This document shows positions 44,715-53,393 of a stretch of DNA of 64,000 bases, one piece after another. The stretch is taken from NCBI RefSeq assembly GCF_900101745.1, contig NZ_FNAD01000001.1:744001-808000 (forward strand), written 5' to 3'. The notes beneath the pieces were generated by a model. It did not search any database, was not told the origin of the DNA, and saw nothing but the letters and a program-made list of their open reading frames with translations. The DNA comes from Glycomyces harbinensis. GTDB lineage: Bacteria; Actinomycetota; Actinomycetes; Mycobacteriales; Micromonosporaceae. Numbering within the stretch: the stretch's first letter is position 1; each line of letters begins with the position of its first letter. The position numbers and the translations under genes are program-made.

Positions 44715-45671
44715 ATGACCGATGAACTGAAGGACCGATACGACGTCGTAGTGATCGGCGGCGGCGCGGCCGGTTTGAACGGCGCGCTCATGCTCGCCCG
44801 GGCCCGGCGCTCCGTCGCGGTGATCGACGCGGGCGAGCCGCGCAACGCCCCCGCCGCGGGCGTCCACGGCCTGCTCGGCCGCGAGGGCATGCCGCCCTCT
44901 GAGCTGCTGGAACTCGGGCGGGCGGAGGTGCGCCAGTACGGCGGGCACGTCGTCTCGGGAACCGTCGGCGGCGCGAAGCGCTCGGAGGAGGGCTTCACCG
45001 TCTCGATCGGGGACGGGCGCGAGGTCGCCGCCCGCAGGCTGCTCGTGACCACCGGCCTGGTGGACCGGCTGCCCGAGATCGAGGGCCTGCGCGAGCGCTG
45101 GGGCAAGGACGTCGTGCACTGCCCGTACTGCCACGGCTGGGAGGTCCGCGACCAGGCGATCGGCGTCGTGGCGACGGGCCCGATGTCGGTGCACGGGGCG
45201 CTGCTGTTCCGGCAGTGGACCGCGGACCTGGTGCTGTTCACGCACGACCAGCCGCGTCCGAGCGCCGAAGAGCTGGAGAAGCTGGAGGCGCGCGGCGTCC
45301 GGATCGTCGACGGCGTGATCGAGCGGGTCGAGGTCGAGGGCGACCGCATCGCGGGCGTGCGGCTCGCGAGCGGCGAGCTCGTGGAGCGCGCGGTGCTCGC
45401 GGCGGGCTCCCGGATGGAGGCCCGGGCCGGATTCCTGGAGGACCTGGGACTGACCCCGGTGGAGCACGCGTCCGGCATGGGCGTGCACCTCAATGCGGAC
45501 CCCTTCGGCCGCACGGACGTCGAGGGCGTGTGGGCGGCGGGCAACGTGACCGACCTGGCGGCTCAGGTCGGCAACGCCGCGGCGGCGGGCGCGATGGCGG
45601 GGGCGCAGATCAACGCGGACCTGGTCACCGAGGAGACGGCCGCGGCGATCGAGGCGTACCGGGCGAAGTGA
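44715..45671 (+). CDS. FAD-dependent thioredoxin-reductase-like oxidoreductase
   Basis: This is a 318-residue two-domain flavoprotein. FAD binding is by VVVIGGGAAGLNGAL near residue 10, and the redox-active pair is CPYCHGWE (C136, C139). The late VWAAGNVTDLAAQVGNAAAAGAMAG segment binds FAD. The pyridine-nucleotide domain is atypical, with VVATGPMSVHGALLFRQW instead of a clear GxGxxA. That fits the bacterial thioredoxin-reductase-like or HcaD-like proteins rather than true TrxB. The ATG follows GGAGG. It is probably controlled by the divergent XRE-cupin protein. Confidence 0.92.
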   Translation: MTDELKDRYDVVVIGGGAAGLNGALMLARARRSVAVIDAGEPRNAPAAGVHGLLGREGMPPSELLELGRAEVRQYGGHVVSGTVGGAKRSEEGFTVSIGDGREVAARRLLVTTGLVDRLPEIEGLRERWGKDVVHCPYCHGWEVRDQAIGVVATGPMSVHGALLFRQWTADLVLFTHDQPRPSAEELEKLEARGVRIVDGVIERVEVEGDRIAGVRLASGELVERAVLAAGSRMEARAGFLEDLGLTPVEHASGMGVHLNADPFGRTDVEGVWAAGNVTDLAAQVGNAAAAGAMAGAQINADLVTEETAAAIEAYRAK

Positions 45672-45677
45672 CGACGG

Positions 45678-45701
45678 CGCGGCGGCCTCGGGGCCGCCGC
45701 G
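45678..45701. terminator. Bidirectional hairpin between convergent genes
   Basis: A 10-bp GC stem (45678-45687 with 45692-45701) and a 4-nt loop lie between the convergent oxidoreductase and hydrolase genes. Confidence 0.7.
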
Positions 45702-45708
45702 TCCCCGC

Positions 45709-46581
45709 CTACAAAGCCGTCGTCTTGAGGAAGGCCCGGATCGCGGCCGTGACCTCGGCGGGACGCTCCATCTGCGGGGCGTGCGCGGTGTCGGGCAGGT
45801 CGAGGCGCCGCGCGCCGGGAATGCCGGACGCGGGGTCGGTGAGCAGGTCCGAGATCACCTGGAGTTCGGGCACGTCGGCGAGGCCGTTGACCACGAGGGC
45901 GGGCGCGCGGACCGCCTGGAGGAGGTCCTCGGTCGCGACCGCCGGCTCCCGCTCGGTCGGGCCCGGCTCGGTCCAGCGGCGCCGCACGTAGCCGCGGAAC
46001 ATGTCCTTCGCCCGGACCCAGACCCCTTCGGGCAGATCGTGTTCGGTGCGGTCGGGCCCGGCGATCATCCAGCGGAGGTGGGCTTCGACGTAGGCGGCGA
46101 GATCGGCCTCGAATTCGGGGACGCCGGTACCGTTCCCGACGCGGTAGCGCTCGCGCCGCTCGTCGGGAACCGAGTTCCGGACGCGGGCGATCGCCTGCTC
46201 CACGAAGGTCTGCGGCCAGGCGTGCCCGTCGAGGCCGGAGGCCACCAGCACCAGGCGTTCGACGCGGTCCGGTGCGACCAGCGCCGCCTGTACGGCGTGG
46301 CCGCCGCCCATCGAGTTCCCCACGAGGGTCGCCCGTTCGATCCGCAGCGCGTCCATGAACGCGAGCAGGTCCTCGTGGTAGGCGAAATCGCCTGTGCCGC
46401 TTTCGGATTCGCCGTACTCGCGGTGGTCGTAGCGGACGACGCGGTGGTCGCTCGCGAGGTCGGCGAACTGGTGGTCCCACGAGCGGCGGTCGAGCAGGCC
46501 GCCGTGGACGAAGACCACGACGGGCCCGTCTCCGGCCTCGTCGTAGCCGATCCGGACCCTGTTGACCGACACCGTCGCCAT
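45709..46581 (-). CDS. Alpha/beta-fold hydrolase
   Basis: This is a 290-residue alpha/beta hydrolase. VVFVHGGLLDRRSWDHQF gives the oxyanion region, GNSMGGG near residue 98 the nucleophile serine, NGLADVPE the likely acid, and DTAHAPQMERP the catalytic histidine. No signal peptide is present. The substrate cannot be named. It is followed by a convergent gene and preceded by a small acidic ORF. Confidence 0.9.
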   Translation of the reverse strand: MATVSVNRVRIGYDEAGDGPVVVFVHGGLLDRRSWDHQFADLASDHRVVRYDHREYGESESGTGDFAYHEDLLAFMDALRIERATLVGNSMGGGHAVQAALVAPDRVERLVLVASGLDGHAWPQTFVEQAIARVRNSVPDERRERYRVGNGTGVPEFEADLAAYVEAHLRWMIAGPDRTEHDLPEGVWVRAKDMFRGYVRRRWTEPGPTEREPAVATEDLLQAVRAPALVVNGLADVPELQVISDLLTDPASGIPGARRLDLPDTAHAPQMERPAEVTAAIRAFLKTTAL

Positions 46582-46614
46582 CAGCCGATTCTAAGGCCCG
46601 CAGCGCAACGGCGC

Positions 46615-46833
46615 TCACTCGCCGGGGTCGTCGTCGGTCCCGTTCCAGGTCAGTGAGATGCGTTCGGGCCCGGGCTCCGCGGATTCGCCGGGCGCCGCAT
46701 CGTCGTCGCCGGGAACGATCAAGGCGGTCTCGATGACCTCGACGGGGCCCTCGTTCGGGTAGACGACGAACTCGCCGGTGCTGATGAAATCACGGTCGCT
46801 CAACGGGACCTCCCTCGTTCGCCTGTCGCTCAA
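46615..46833 (-). CDS. Small acidic hypothetical protein
   Basis: This ORF of 62 or 72 residues is not recognised. The sequence is acidic and ends NGTDDDPGE. Two in-frame TTG starts, 46833 and 46803, each have a GGAGGT ribosome site. The reason is a 19-bp repeat that duplicates the ribosome site plus start (see the repeat at 46795-46843). The ribosome sites support real translation. It ends 33 bp upstream of the hydrolase start, on the same strand. Confidence 0.5.
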   Translation of the reverse strand: MSDRRTREVPLSDRDFISTGEFVVYPNEGPVEVIETALIVPGDDDAAPGESAEPGPERISLTWNGTDDDPGE

Positions 46834-46843
46834 CGGTACCTCC
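46795..46843. repeat. 30-bp tandem duplication of a translation start
   Basis: The 19-bp unit at 46795-46813 recurs at 46825-46843 with one difference. On the minus strand each copy reads GGAGGT-x-CCGTTGAGCGAC, a ribosome site plus TTG start. The period of 30 bp keeps the frame, so the gene has two equivalent start signals ten codons apart. Confidence 0.75.
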
Positions 46844-46883
46844 GCGCGGCGGCCGCCGGGGTCCGCCGCCGGTCCCGCACGGA

Positions 46884-46916
46884 AAGCGGCCGCGATCCGG
46901 GGGATCGCGGCCGCTT
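46884..46916 (-). terminator. Terminator after FMN reductase operon
   Basis: A perfect 15-bp stem (46884-46898 with 46902-46916) and 3-nt loop lie 13 bp past the reductase stop on the minus strand. Confidence 0.78.
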
Positions 46917-46929
46917 CGCCCGGATTCGG

Positions 46930-47637
46930 TCAGTCCCGCTGCTGGCGCGGCAGGGCCGAGCCGCCGGTGGCCAGGCGCATCAGGTCGGTGCTCAGGTCGA
47001 CCTCGAGCTCCGTGCCTCCGGCGCTGCCGAACTCGTGCTGGTAGTGGTTCCACGACTCGCTGCGGACCTGCTCGGCGAAGCCGGACTCCATGAGCAGCAG
47101 GGCCTCGATCGCGGCGCGGTCGATCCGCTCCCCCAGCTCGCGCGAGTTCCAGTCCTCGCTCGCGGCGAAGACCGAGGTCGGCACGGTCATCGTGCGCAGG
47201 TAGGCGAACAGCGAGCGCATCTGCTCGTCCACCACCAGCGCGTGCCGCGCGGTCCCGGCGGTCGCGGCCAGCACCACCGGCTTGGCGATGAGCAGGTCGT
47301 TGTCGAGGACGTGGAAGAACGAGCTGAACAGGCCGCTGGGGGCGGCCTTGTAGACCGGGGCGCTGGCGACCACGGCGTCGGCGCGGCCGAGCAGTTCGAT
47401 CGCGCGGGTCATCTTGGGGCCCATGAGCTGCGAGACGATGGCGGTCGTGATCTCGGTGGCGAGGGAGCGCAGGTCGACGACGTCGGTGCGCACCGATTCG
47501 CCGCGCTCCTCGGCGCGGGCGCCGATGCGGTTCGCGATGCGGTCGGCGAGCATCCGCGTCGAGGACGGGTCGCTGGTGCCGCCGCTGACGACGACGAGCC
47601 GGAACGGCTCGGCGCCGGAAGTCTGCTGGTCGTTCAC
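46930..47637 (-). CDS. NADPH-dependent FMN reductase (CE1759-like)
   Basis: This is a 235-residue flavodoxin-fold FMN reductase, with LVVVSGGTSDPSSTRMLAD at the flavin site and ASAPVYKAAPSGLFSSFFHVLD in the middle. It pairs with the LLM monooxygenase two genes upstream, an arrangement seen as CE1758/CE1759 in corynebacteria. The GTG start overlaps the MarR stop (GTGA) and follows AGGAGG. It is the last gene of a three-gene operon. Confidence 0.92.
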   Translation of the reverse strand: MNDQQTSGAEPFRLVVVSGGTSDPSSTRMLADRIANRIGARAEERGESVRTDVVDLRSLATEITTAIVSQLMGPKMTRAIELLGRADAVVASAPVYKAAPSGLFSSFFHVLDNDLLIAKPVVLAATAGTARHALVVDEQMRSLFAYLRTMTVPTSVFAASEDWNSRELGERIDRAAIEALLLMESGFAEQVRSESWNHYQHEFGSAGGTELEVDLSTDLMRLATGGSALPRQQRD

Positions 47638-48122
47638 AGGGTGGCCTCCTGTCGGTTCGGGTGGGGCTGGGCGGGCGGAAACGGTTCGCCCTGCGCGGCG
47701 AGCTTGCGGCCGATGGCCTCGAGCTGGCGCATCTCCTCGTCGGTGAGGGCGGCGGTGACGGCGCGGGCGACGTCCACGGCGTGGCGTCCGCCGACGCGGC
47801 GCTGCTGCTCGCGCCCGGCCGCGGTGAGCGCGAGCCGGACGCCGCGCCCGTCGGCCGGGTCGGCGGCGCGCTCGACCAGGCCCCGATCGGCGAGGCGCTC
47901 CACGAGCCGCGACAGGGCGGGCTGGCTGAGCAGCACGCCCCGGCCGAGTTCGTAGAGCCGCATCGGACCGTCGTGTTTGGACAGGGTGTAGAGCACGTCG
48001 TACTCGCGCATGGACACCTCGCCCCAGATCGGTTCGGCGTTGAACCGCTTCATGAGCGACGCGTGCGCGGTGAGCAGCGACTCCCACGCCTCGTTCGCCC
48101 GGCGGCTCCTGCTGCGGGTCAT
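47634..48122 (-). CDS. MarR-family transcriptional regulator
   Basis: This is a 162-residue winged-helix regulator with MREYDVLYTLSKHDGPMRLYELGRGVLLSQPALSRLVERLADRGLVERAADPADGRG, the MarR DNA-binding core. It sits between the LLM monooxygenase (2-bp gap) and the FMN reductase (4-bp overlap), so it is made with the enzymes it probably represses. Its likely operator is the inverted repeat upstream of the operon at 49349-49360. Confidence 0.93.
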   Translation of the reverse strand: MTRSRSRRANEAWESLLTAHASLMKRFNAEPIWGEVSMREYDVLYTLSKHDGPMRLYELGRGVLLSQPALSRLVERLADRGLVERAADPADGRGVRLALTAAGREQQRRVGGRHAVDVARAVTAALTDEEMRQLEAIGRKLAAQGEPFPPAQPHPNRQEATL

Positions 48123-48124
48123 GG

Positions 48125-49309
48125 CTAGCCCAGGCCCGGGTACTCGGCGGAGGCGTCGCTGTCCTGGTAGGGCGAGGCGCCCGTGACGTTGTCGCCGCGG
48201 TTGGCGTTCGGGCGCGGTTGGCGGGCCGGGCCGTCGCCGTACTTGGCCGCCACGCGCCCGGCGTGCGTCGGGGCGTCGGCCGACTCGGGGTCGCGCCGGG
48301 AGGCGAGCTCCTTGCGCAGCACCGGGACGACTTCGCCGCCGAGCAGTTCGAGCTGGTCGAGGACCATGTTCAGCGGCATGCCCGCGTGGTCGACGAGGAA
48401 CATCTGGCGCTGGTAGTCGCCGAACGCGTCGTGGAAGGTCAGGGTCTTGTCGATGACCTCCTGCGGGCTGCCGACGGTGAGCGGGGTGCCCTTGGTGAAC
48501 TCCTCCAGGGTCGGGCCGTGGCCGTAGACGGGGGCCTCGTCGAAGTAGGGGCGGAACTCCTTGACCGCGTCCTGCGAGCGCTTGGCGATGTAGGCCTGGC
48601 CGCCGACGCCGACGATGGCCTGCTTCTTCGTGCCGTGCCCGTAGTGCTCGAAGCGCTGGCGGTAGAAGTCGATGAGGCGCTTGGAGTGCGAGGTGGGCCA
48701 GAAGATGTGGTTGGCGAAGAACCCGTTGCCGTAGAAGGCGGCCTGCTCGGCGATCTCGGGCGTGCGGATCGAGCCGTGCCACACGAACGGGGGCACGTCG
48801 TCCAGCGGCCGGGGCGTGGAGGTGAAGCCCTGGAGCGCGGTGCGGAACTGGCCCTCCCAGTCCACGACGTCCTCGCGCCACAGGCGGTGCAGGAGGTTGT
48901 AGTTCTCCAGTGCGATCGCCAGGCCCTGGCGGATGTCCTGGCCGAACCACGGGTAGACCGGCGCGGTGTTGCCGCGCCCGAGCATGAGGTCCATGCGGCC
49001 CTTGGAGAGGTGCTGGAGCATCGCGTACTCCTCGGCGATGCGCACCGGGTCGTTGGTGGTGATGAGGGTGGTCGCGGTGGTGAGCACGAGCCGCTCGGTG
49101 AGGGCGGCGATGTGGGCCAGCAGCGTGGTCGGGGAGGAGGAGAAGAACGGCGGGTTGTGGTGCTCGCCGATCGCGAAGGCGTCCAGGCCGACCTCTTCGG
49201 CCTTGACGGCGATCTTGAGGATCGCGTCGATCCGCTCGGCCTCGCTCGGGGTCTTCCCCGAGACGGGGTCGCGCGTGATGTCACTGACTGAGAAGATCCC
49301 GAACTGCAT
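48125..49309 (-). CDS. LLM-class flavin-dependent oxidoreductase (CE1758-like)
   Basis: This is a 394-residue luciferase-like monooxygenase. MQFGIFSVSDITRDP at the start, IGEHHNPPFFSSSP, LSKGRMDLMLGRGNTAPVYPWFG and VPPFVWHGSIRTPEIAEQAAFYGNGFF are characteristic of the CE1758 group. It uses reduced FMN from the partner reductase; the substrate is unknown. It leads the operon with MarR and the reductase. Residues after about 350 are low-complexity. Confidence 0.92.
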   Translation of the reverse strand: MQFGIFSVSDITRDPVSGKTPSEAERIDAILKIAVKAEEVGLDAFAIGEHHNPPFFSSSPTTLLAHIAALTERLVLTTATTLITTNDPVRIAEEYAMLQHLSKGRMDLMLGRGNTAPVYPWFGQDIRQGLAIALENYNLLHRLWREDVVDWEGQFRTALQGFTSTPRPLDDVPPFVWHGSIRTPEIAEQAAFYGNGFFANHIFWPTSHSKRLIDFYRQRFEHYGHGTKKQAIVGVGGQAYIAKRSQDAVKEFRPYFDEAPVYGHGPTLEEFTKGTPLTVGSPQEVIDKTLTFHDAFGDYQRQMFLVDHAGMPLNMVLDQLELLGGEVVPVLRKELASRRDPESADAPTHAGRVAAKYGDGPARQPRPNANRGDNVTGASPYQDSDASAEYPGLG

Positions 49310-49348
49310 CGGATTTCCTGCTCTCCCCGCCGCGGCGGCTCAAAGTTC

Positions 49349-49360
49349 ATGCGTTTGCAT
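49349..49360. promoter_or_regulatory. Candidate MarR operator
   Basis: ATGC-GTTT-GCAT is an inverted repeat 40 bp upstream of the LLM gene, in an AT-richer patch (AGTTCATGCGTTTGCATCTA). It is the best candidate for binding by the operon's MarR protein. Confidence 0.5.
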
Positions 49361-49513
49361 CTACCTCAACCATGCCTCGGCGGGTCCTATTCCCCGTGCG
49401 GGGCCGTGACGAGCCCCACCGGCGTCGACTGCCGGCGCGGCTTTGACAACGGCTCGTCCGCGGCGCACGTATCAAGCGCATCGACCACCGGACGACGGAA
49501 AGAGGCACAGAGC

Positions 49514-50698
49514 GTGCGATACAGGACTAGGCGAGTGCGCGGCGCGGCCGCGGTCGCGGCGATCTCCGCGGTGTTCGCGGCCGGCGCCTGCAGCGGCGGG
49601 GCCGCCGAGGAGGGCGGCGCGGCGTCCGAGCCCGGCTCGGACGCCGTGGCCGAGGCGGAGCGGCTCTACCAGATCCTCAACGAGAGCTGGGCCATCGAGG
49701 ACGAGCTGCTCACGATCGAGCTGCGGGTCGCCAAGCGCTGCATGGAGGACGCCGGGTTCCAGGTCCACGACCCCGCCGTCTTCCAGGAGACGGACTTCAG
49801 CTCCTATGGGACGGCGGGCTTTCTCACCGACGCGCCCGTCCGGGCCGTGCCGACCCCGGAGGCCGCCGAGGAGTGGGGGTTCGGGGTCTGGACCGAGTTC
49901 GTCGGGAATCCCGGAAACGAGGAGCTGGCCGAAGAGCTGCTCACGCCCGAGGCGCGGGCGGCCTTCAACATGCCCGAGGGGGACTACGAGGCGCCCGACG
50001 AGAGCGAATGGGACGCCGAAGGCGAGGAGTACCAGTCGGAATGGATCGAGGCCTACACCGGGTCGCCCGCGATCCCCAGCGATGTGAAGGGCCCTGAGCC
50101 CGATTTCGCGGCGCCCATGGGCGGCTGCGAACTGGAGATGGTCGAGACCATCTACGGCGAGCCTTACACCGTGGACATCGGAGGCGAGGGCGACAGCGAC
50201 GGCGACGGCGTGGAGGAGGACGACGAGTCGTACACGGCCACGCACGAGCCGAGTCCCGTAGCCGAGATCGAGGACTTCGAGGACTACGGAAATCTGCTGG
50301 CGCGCCTCGACGGCGAGGACGTGGCCTTCGAGACCTGCCTCATCGACAGCGGCTACGAGGGCTGGGAACTCGGCGACAGCTTCTATCCGCCGCTGTGGGA
50401 GTACTTCGGGTCGATGTACGACCCGGCCTACTTCGAGCAGTACGGCGAGGAGGGGCTCGAAGTCCCAGAGGCGCCTGAGGAGATCCCGGGAGACTTCATG
50501 GGCGTGCTGGAGCTCGAACGCGCCATGGCGGTCGACTTCGCGGCCTGCGGCCGGGAGAGCGGACTGCGCGAGGCGATCGTGCAGGGCTGGGCCGCGATAC
50601 TGGTCGAGGCCTACCAGCCGCTGGAGACCGACATCGTCGCCTGGCAGGAGAAGATGCAGGGGCACCTCGACGACGCGCAGGACTACCTCCAGGGGTAG
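49514..50698 (+). CDS. Hypothetical acidic lipoprotein
   Basis: This is a 394-residue exported lipoprotein of unknown function. The signal peptide RYRTRRVRGAAAVAAISAVFAAGAC has a lipobox near residue 26. The mature part is strongly acidic, with runs such as DSDGDGVEEDDE. It contains paired cysteine motifs of the type seen in actinomycete lipoproteins (RCMEDAGFQV, ETCLIDSGYEGW, FAACGRESGL). I place the start at GTG 49514, following GGAAAGAGG. Neighbours give no functional clue. Confidence 0.8.
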   Translation: MRYRTRRVRGAAAVAAISAVFAAGACSGGAAEEGGAASEPGSDAVAEAERLYQILNESWAIEDELLTIELRVAKRCMEDAGFQVHDPAVFQETDFSSYGTAGFLTDAPVRAVPTPEAAEEWGFGVWTEFVGNPGNEELAEELLTPEARAAFNMPEGDYEAPDESEWDAEGEEYQSEWIEAYTGSPAIPSDVKGPEPDFAAPMGGCELEMVETIYGEPYTVDIGGEGDSDGDGVEEDDESYTATHEPSPVAEIEDFEDYGNLLARLDGEDVAFETCLIDSGYEGWELGDSFYPPLWEYFGSMYDPAYFEQYGEEGLEVPEAPEEIPGDFMGVLELERAMAVDFAACGRESGLREAIVQGWAAILVEAYQPLETDIVAWQEKMQGHLDDAQDYLQG

Positions 50699-50708
50699 CC
50701 CCGCCGGC

Positions 50709-50730
50709 GCCGCCGCGTTTTAGCGGTGGC
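50709..50730 (+). terminator. Terminator after lipoprotein gene
   Basis: An 8-bp stem with one G-U pair (50709-50716 with 50723-50730) and a GTTTTA loop lies 10 bp past the stop. Confidence 0.5.
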
Positions 50731-50789
50731 GGCATGTCGGTCCTCCCTGCGATGATGCCGCGGGAACGACCGGAGCGGAAGGCGGGCGG

Positions 50790-52757
50790 ATGCGGCGGTA
50801 CTTGCGGCGATTGCGGGCGTTCATACCACGGCAGCGGAGCACGAGCGGGCGGCTGAAGCGGGAGGAGCTGCCCGAACTGGAGGACCTGGCGTGGTACTCG
50901 CACGCCGAGCAGGCCGAGAACGCCTCGTTCTGGCGGATGGCGAGGCGGCTGCCGGGCCTGATGGGCCAGGCGTTCCGCGTCGCGTGGGCGGCGGCCCCGG
51001 CGATGACGGTGACCGCCTTGGCGCTCAACGTGGTCGCGGGCGTCGCCACCACGACCGCGCTCCTGGCGGTCACCGACGTGACCATGGCCCTGTTCGCCCC
51101 GGGCGCCACCTGGGACCGCGTGGTCGACGCCGGGCCCGCGCTGCTCGTCCTGGCGGTCGCGGCCGGAACGCGGTCGGGCCTGGGCCTCGTCGCGGGTTGG
51201 GCGCAGCAGCGGCTGGAACCGCTGGTGCACAACAGGACCGAGGCCGAATTCTTCCGGCTCACGACGCAGGTCCCGCGGTCGGCGTTCGACGACGACGCGT
51301 TCGCCGACCGCATCGAGGCCTCCCGCAACCGCGGCATGCGCTCGGTCGTCATGCTCGTGACCGACGTCGTGGACCTGGTGACCGGCCTGGTCACCGTCAT
51401 CGCGGTCGGTGCGGCGCTCGCGGTGATCCACCCGGCGCTGCTGCCGCTGCTGTTCGCCGCCGCGCTCCCGACCGGCTGGGCGGCGGTCCGGTCGGCGCGG
51501 CTCCAGTACGTCTCGAACCGGTCCCGGGTGTCGCGGCGGCGGCGCCTGTGGATGCTGGAGATGCACATGGCCGACCGGTACTCGGCCGCCGACCTGCGGC
51601 TGCACGAGGCGGCCCCGTGGCTGCGCGGCCAGCACGCGGCGATGGTCGACGCCGAGACCCGCGCCGACTTCGAGGTGATCCGCCGCCAGACCCTCACCAG
51701 GGCCGTCGGCCAGACCGCTTCGGGAGTGGCCGTCGCCGGCGTGTACGCGGTCCTGCTGTGGATGCTCATCGAGGGCGTGGTCCCGCTGGGGATCGCCGCG
51801 GCGGCGGTCGTGGCGCTCCAGCAGGGCAGCGGCGCGATGGCGAACCTGCTCGTGGCCGTGAACCAGACGTACGACGACGGGCTGTACGTCTCCGACCATG
51901 CCGAGTTCCTGGAGATGGCGAAGGAGCGCATCGCCGACCAGCCGCACCTGACGGCCCCCGCGCCGGTCGAGGCGCGGACCGCGGCGCTCCCAGCGCCCGA
52001 GACGATCGAAGTCGAGGGCGTCTCGTTCCGCTACCCGGGCAAGGACGTCGACGCCCTCACCGACGTGTGCCTGACGGTCCGCAGGGGCGAGACCACGGCG
52101 CTGGTGGGCGAGAACGGATCGGGGAAGTCCACCCTCGCGCACCTGCTGGCGGGCCTGTACCGGCCCACGTCGGGCCGCATCCTGTGGGACGGCGTCGACA
52201 TCGGCGAGGTCGACCCCGCGCTGTGGCGCACCCACATCTCGATGGTGTCCCAGCAGGTCATGCGGTGGCCGTTCACCGCGGAGATCGCGATCCGGCTCGG
52301 GCGGGCCTCGGCACCGGTCGACCGCGACCGGATCGAATCGGCCGCGAAGGCCGCCGGCGCGCACGAAATGATCACCGGCTTCGACAACGGCTACCGGCAG
52401 CTGCTCGACCGGATGTTCAAGGAGGGCACCGACCTCAGCGGCGGCCAGTGGCAGCGCCTCGCCTCGGCCAGGGGCCTGTACCGCGACGAGGGCGGCCTGC
52501 TCATCTGCGACGAGCCGTCGGCGGCCCTGGACGCGAAGGCGGAGGCGGCCCTGTTCGCGACCTTGCGGGGCCGCTCGGGCCGGGCGACGACGGTCATCAT
52601 CTCGCACCGCCTGCAAGGGGTGGTGCACGCCGACCAGATCGCGGTCCTGGAGGAGGGCCGCCTCACCGAACTGGACGGCCACGCCGCCCTCCTCGCGGCG
52701 GGCGGCGCCTATGCCGAGCTGTTCGAGCTGCAATCGCGATCGTATGTGGCCGAATAG
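50790..52757 (+). CDS. ABC exporter, fused permease and ATPase
   Basis: This is a 655-residue half-transporter. About six hydrophobic helices span residues 60-350, in an exporter-type membrane domain. The ATPase domain spans about residues 405-650. It has Walker A GENGSGKST, Q loop MVSQQVMRWPF, signature LSGGQWQRLASARGLYR, Walker B GLLICDEPSAALDA and the switch histidine in IISHRL. It would act as a dimer exporting a peptide, lipid or drug. The ATG at 50790 follows a weak GGCGGGCGG. No partner or precursor peptide gene is adjacent. Confidence 0.9.
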   Translation: MRRYLRRLRAFIPRQRSTSGRLKREELPELEDLAWYSHAEQAENASFWRMARRLPGLMGQAFRVAWAAAPAMTVTALALNVVAGVATTTALLAVTDVTMALFAPGATWDRVVDAGPALLVLAVAAGTRSGLGLVAGWAQQRLEPLVHNRTEAEFFRLTTQVPRSAFDDDAFADRIEASRNRGMRSVVMLVTDVVDLVTGLVTVIAVGAALAVIHPALLPLLFAAALPTGWAAVRSARLQYVSNRSRVSRRRRLWMLEMHMADRYSAADLRLHEAAPWLRGQHAAMVDAETRADFEVIRRQTLTRAVGQTASGVAVAGVYAVLLWMLIEGVVPLGIAAAAVVALQQGSGAMANLLVAVNQTYDDGLYVSDHAEFLEMAKERIADQPHLTAPAPVEARTAALPAPETIEVEGVSFRYPGKDVDALTDVCLTVRRGETTALVGENGSGKSTLAHLLAGLYRPTSGRILWDGVDIGEVDPALWRTHISMVSQQVMRWPFTAEIAIRLGRASAPVDRDRIESAAKAAGAHEMITGFDNGYRQLLDRMFKEGTDLSGGQWQRLASARGLYRDEGGLLICDEPSAALDAKAEAALFATLRGRSGRATTVIISHRLQGVVHADQIAVLEEGRLTELDGHAALLAAGGAYAELFELQSRSYVAE

Positions 52758-52790
52758 GTTCCGCGCCGGGAGCCGATCCGGTCGGTCGCC

Positions 52791-53291
52791 TCACCCCGCG
52801 GCGCGGCCGTGGACGAACAGGGCCCATCCGAGGGCCAGGAGCGAACCGAGCGAGGCCACGCCGCGGACGGTGTTCCAGGCGATCCACTTGGCCTCGACGC
52901 GCTCGCGCAGGGCGGCGATGTCCACGATCGCGTCCGGGTCGCCCGCGTCGGCGAGTCGGTCGTTGAGCGGCACGTTGACCGCCATGGTGCCGATGAACAT
53001 GACCAGGGCGAGCGCCAGCGCGACGACGGCCCACGGCAGGGCCGCGCGGTTCGACGAGGCCCAGGTCAGCGCGGTGGCGGCGGCGGTGAAGAGCACCGAG
53101 CCCAGGAACGCGGGCATGAACCAGCCGTTGATGATGACCTTGTTGATCTGCTGCATCGTCGCGACCCAGGCCTTGTCGTCGAGGATCTTGATGCCGGGCA
53201 TGACCGCGTAGGAGAACCCGGTGAAGAGCCCGGCCATCATGCCGGCGCTGATGAGGGAGGCGAGGAGGGCGAGCAGTTGGAGGAGTTGCAC
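52791..53291 (-). CDS. DUF1772 (anthrone oxygenase-like) membrane protein
   Basis: This is a 166-residue protein with four hydrophobic helices. LFTGFSYAVMPGI near residue 22 and VNVPLNDRLADAG near 105 are typical of DUF1772, and W-WNTVRGVASL follows. Some relatives are linked to anthrone oxidation, but most are uncharacterised. The GTG start at 53291 is used. It is divergent from a TetR regulator, which probably represses it. Confidence 0.9.
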   Translation of the reverse strand: MQLLQLLALLASLISAGMMAGLFTGFSYAVMPGIKILDDKAWVATMQQINKVIINGWFMPAFLGSVLFTAAATALTWASSNRAALPWAVVALALALVMFIGTMAVNVPLNDRLADAGDPDAIVDIAALRERVEAKWIAWNTVRGVASLGSLLALGWALFVHGRAAG

Positions 53292-53338
53292 GGGACCGGC
53301 CTTTCAGAGACTTACTCTGTTTGAAGTACTATGATTGA

Positions 53339-53371
53339 AGTGGTTTGAACTTACCACTACACTCGCAGTGG
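53339..53371. promoter_or_regulatory. Candidate TetR operator
   Basis: Two overlapping inverted repeats, AGTGGT-N8-ACCACT (53339-53358) and CCACT-N8-AGTGG (53354-53371), lie in the gap between the DUF1772 and TetR genes. They share the middle CCACT, suggesting two dimers side by side. Confidence 0.55.
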
Positions 53372-53393
53372 TGTCAACGAGGAAGTGCGGGAG

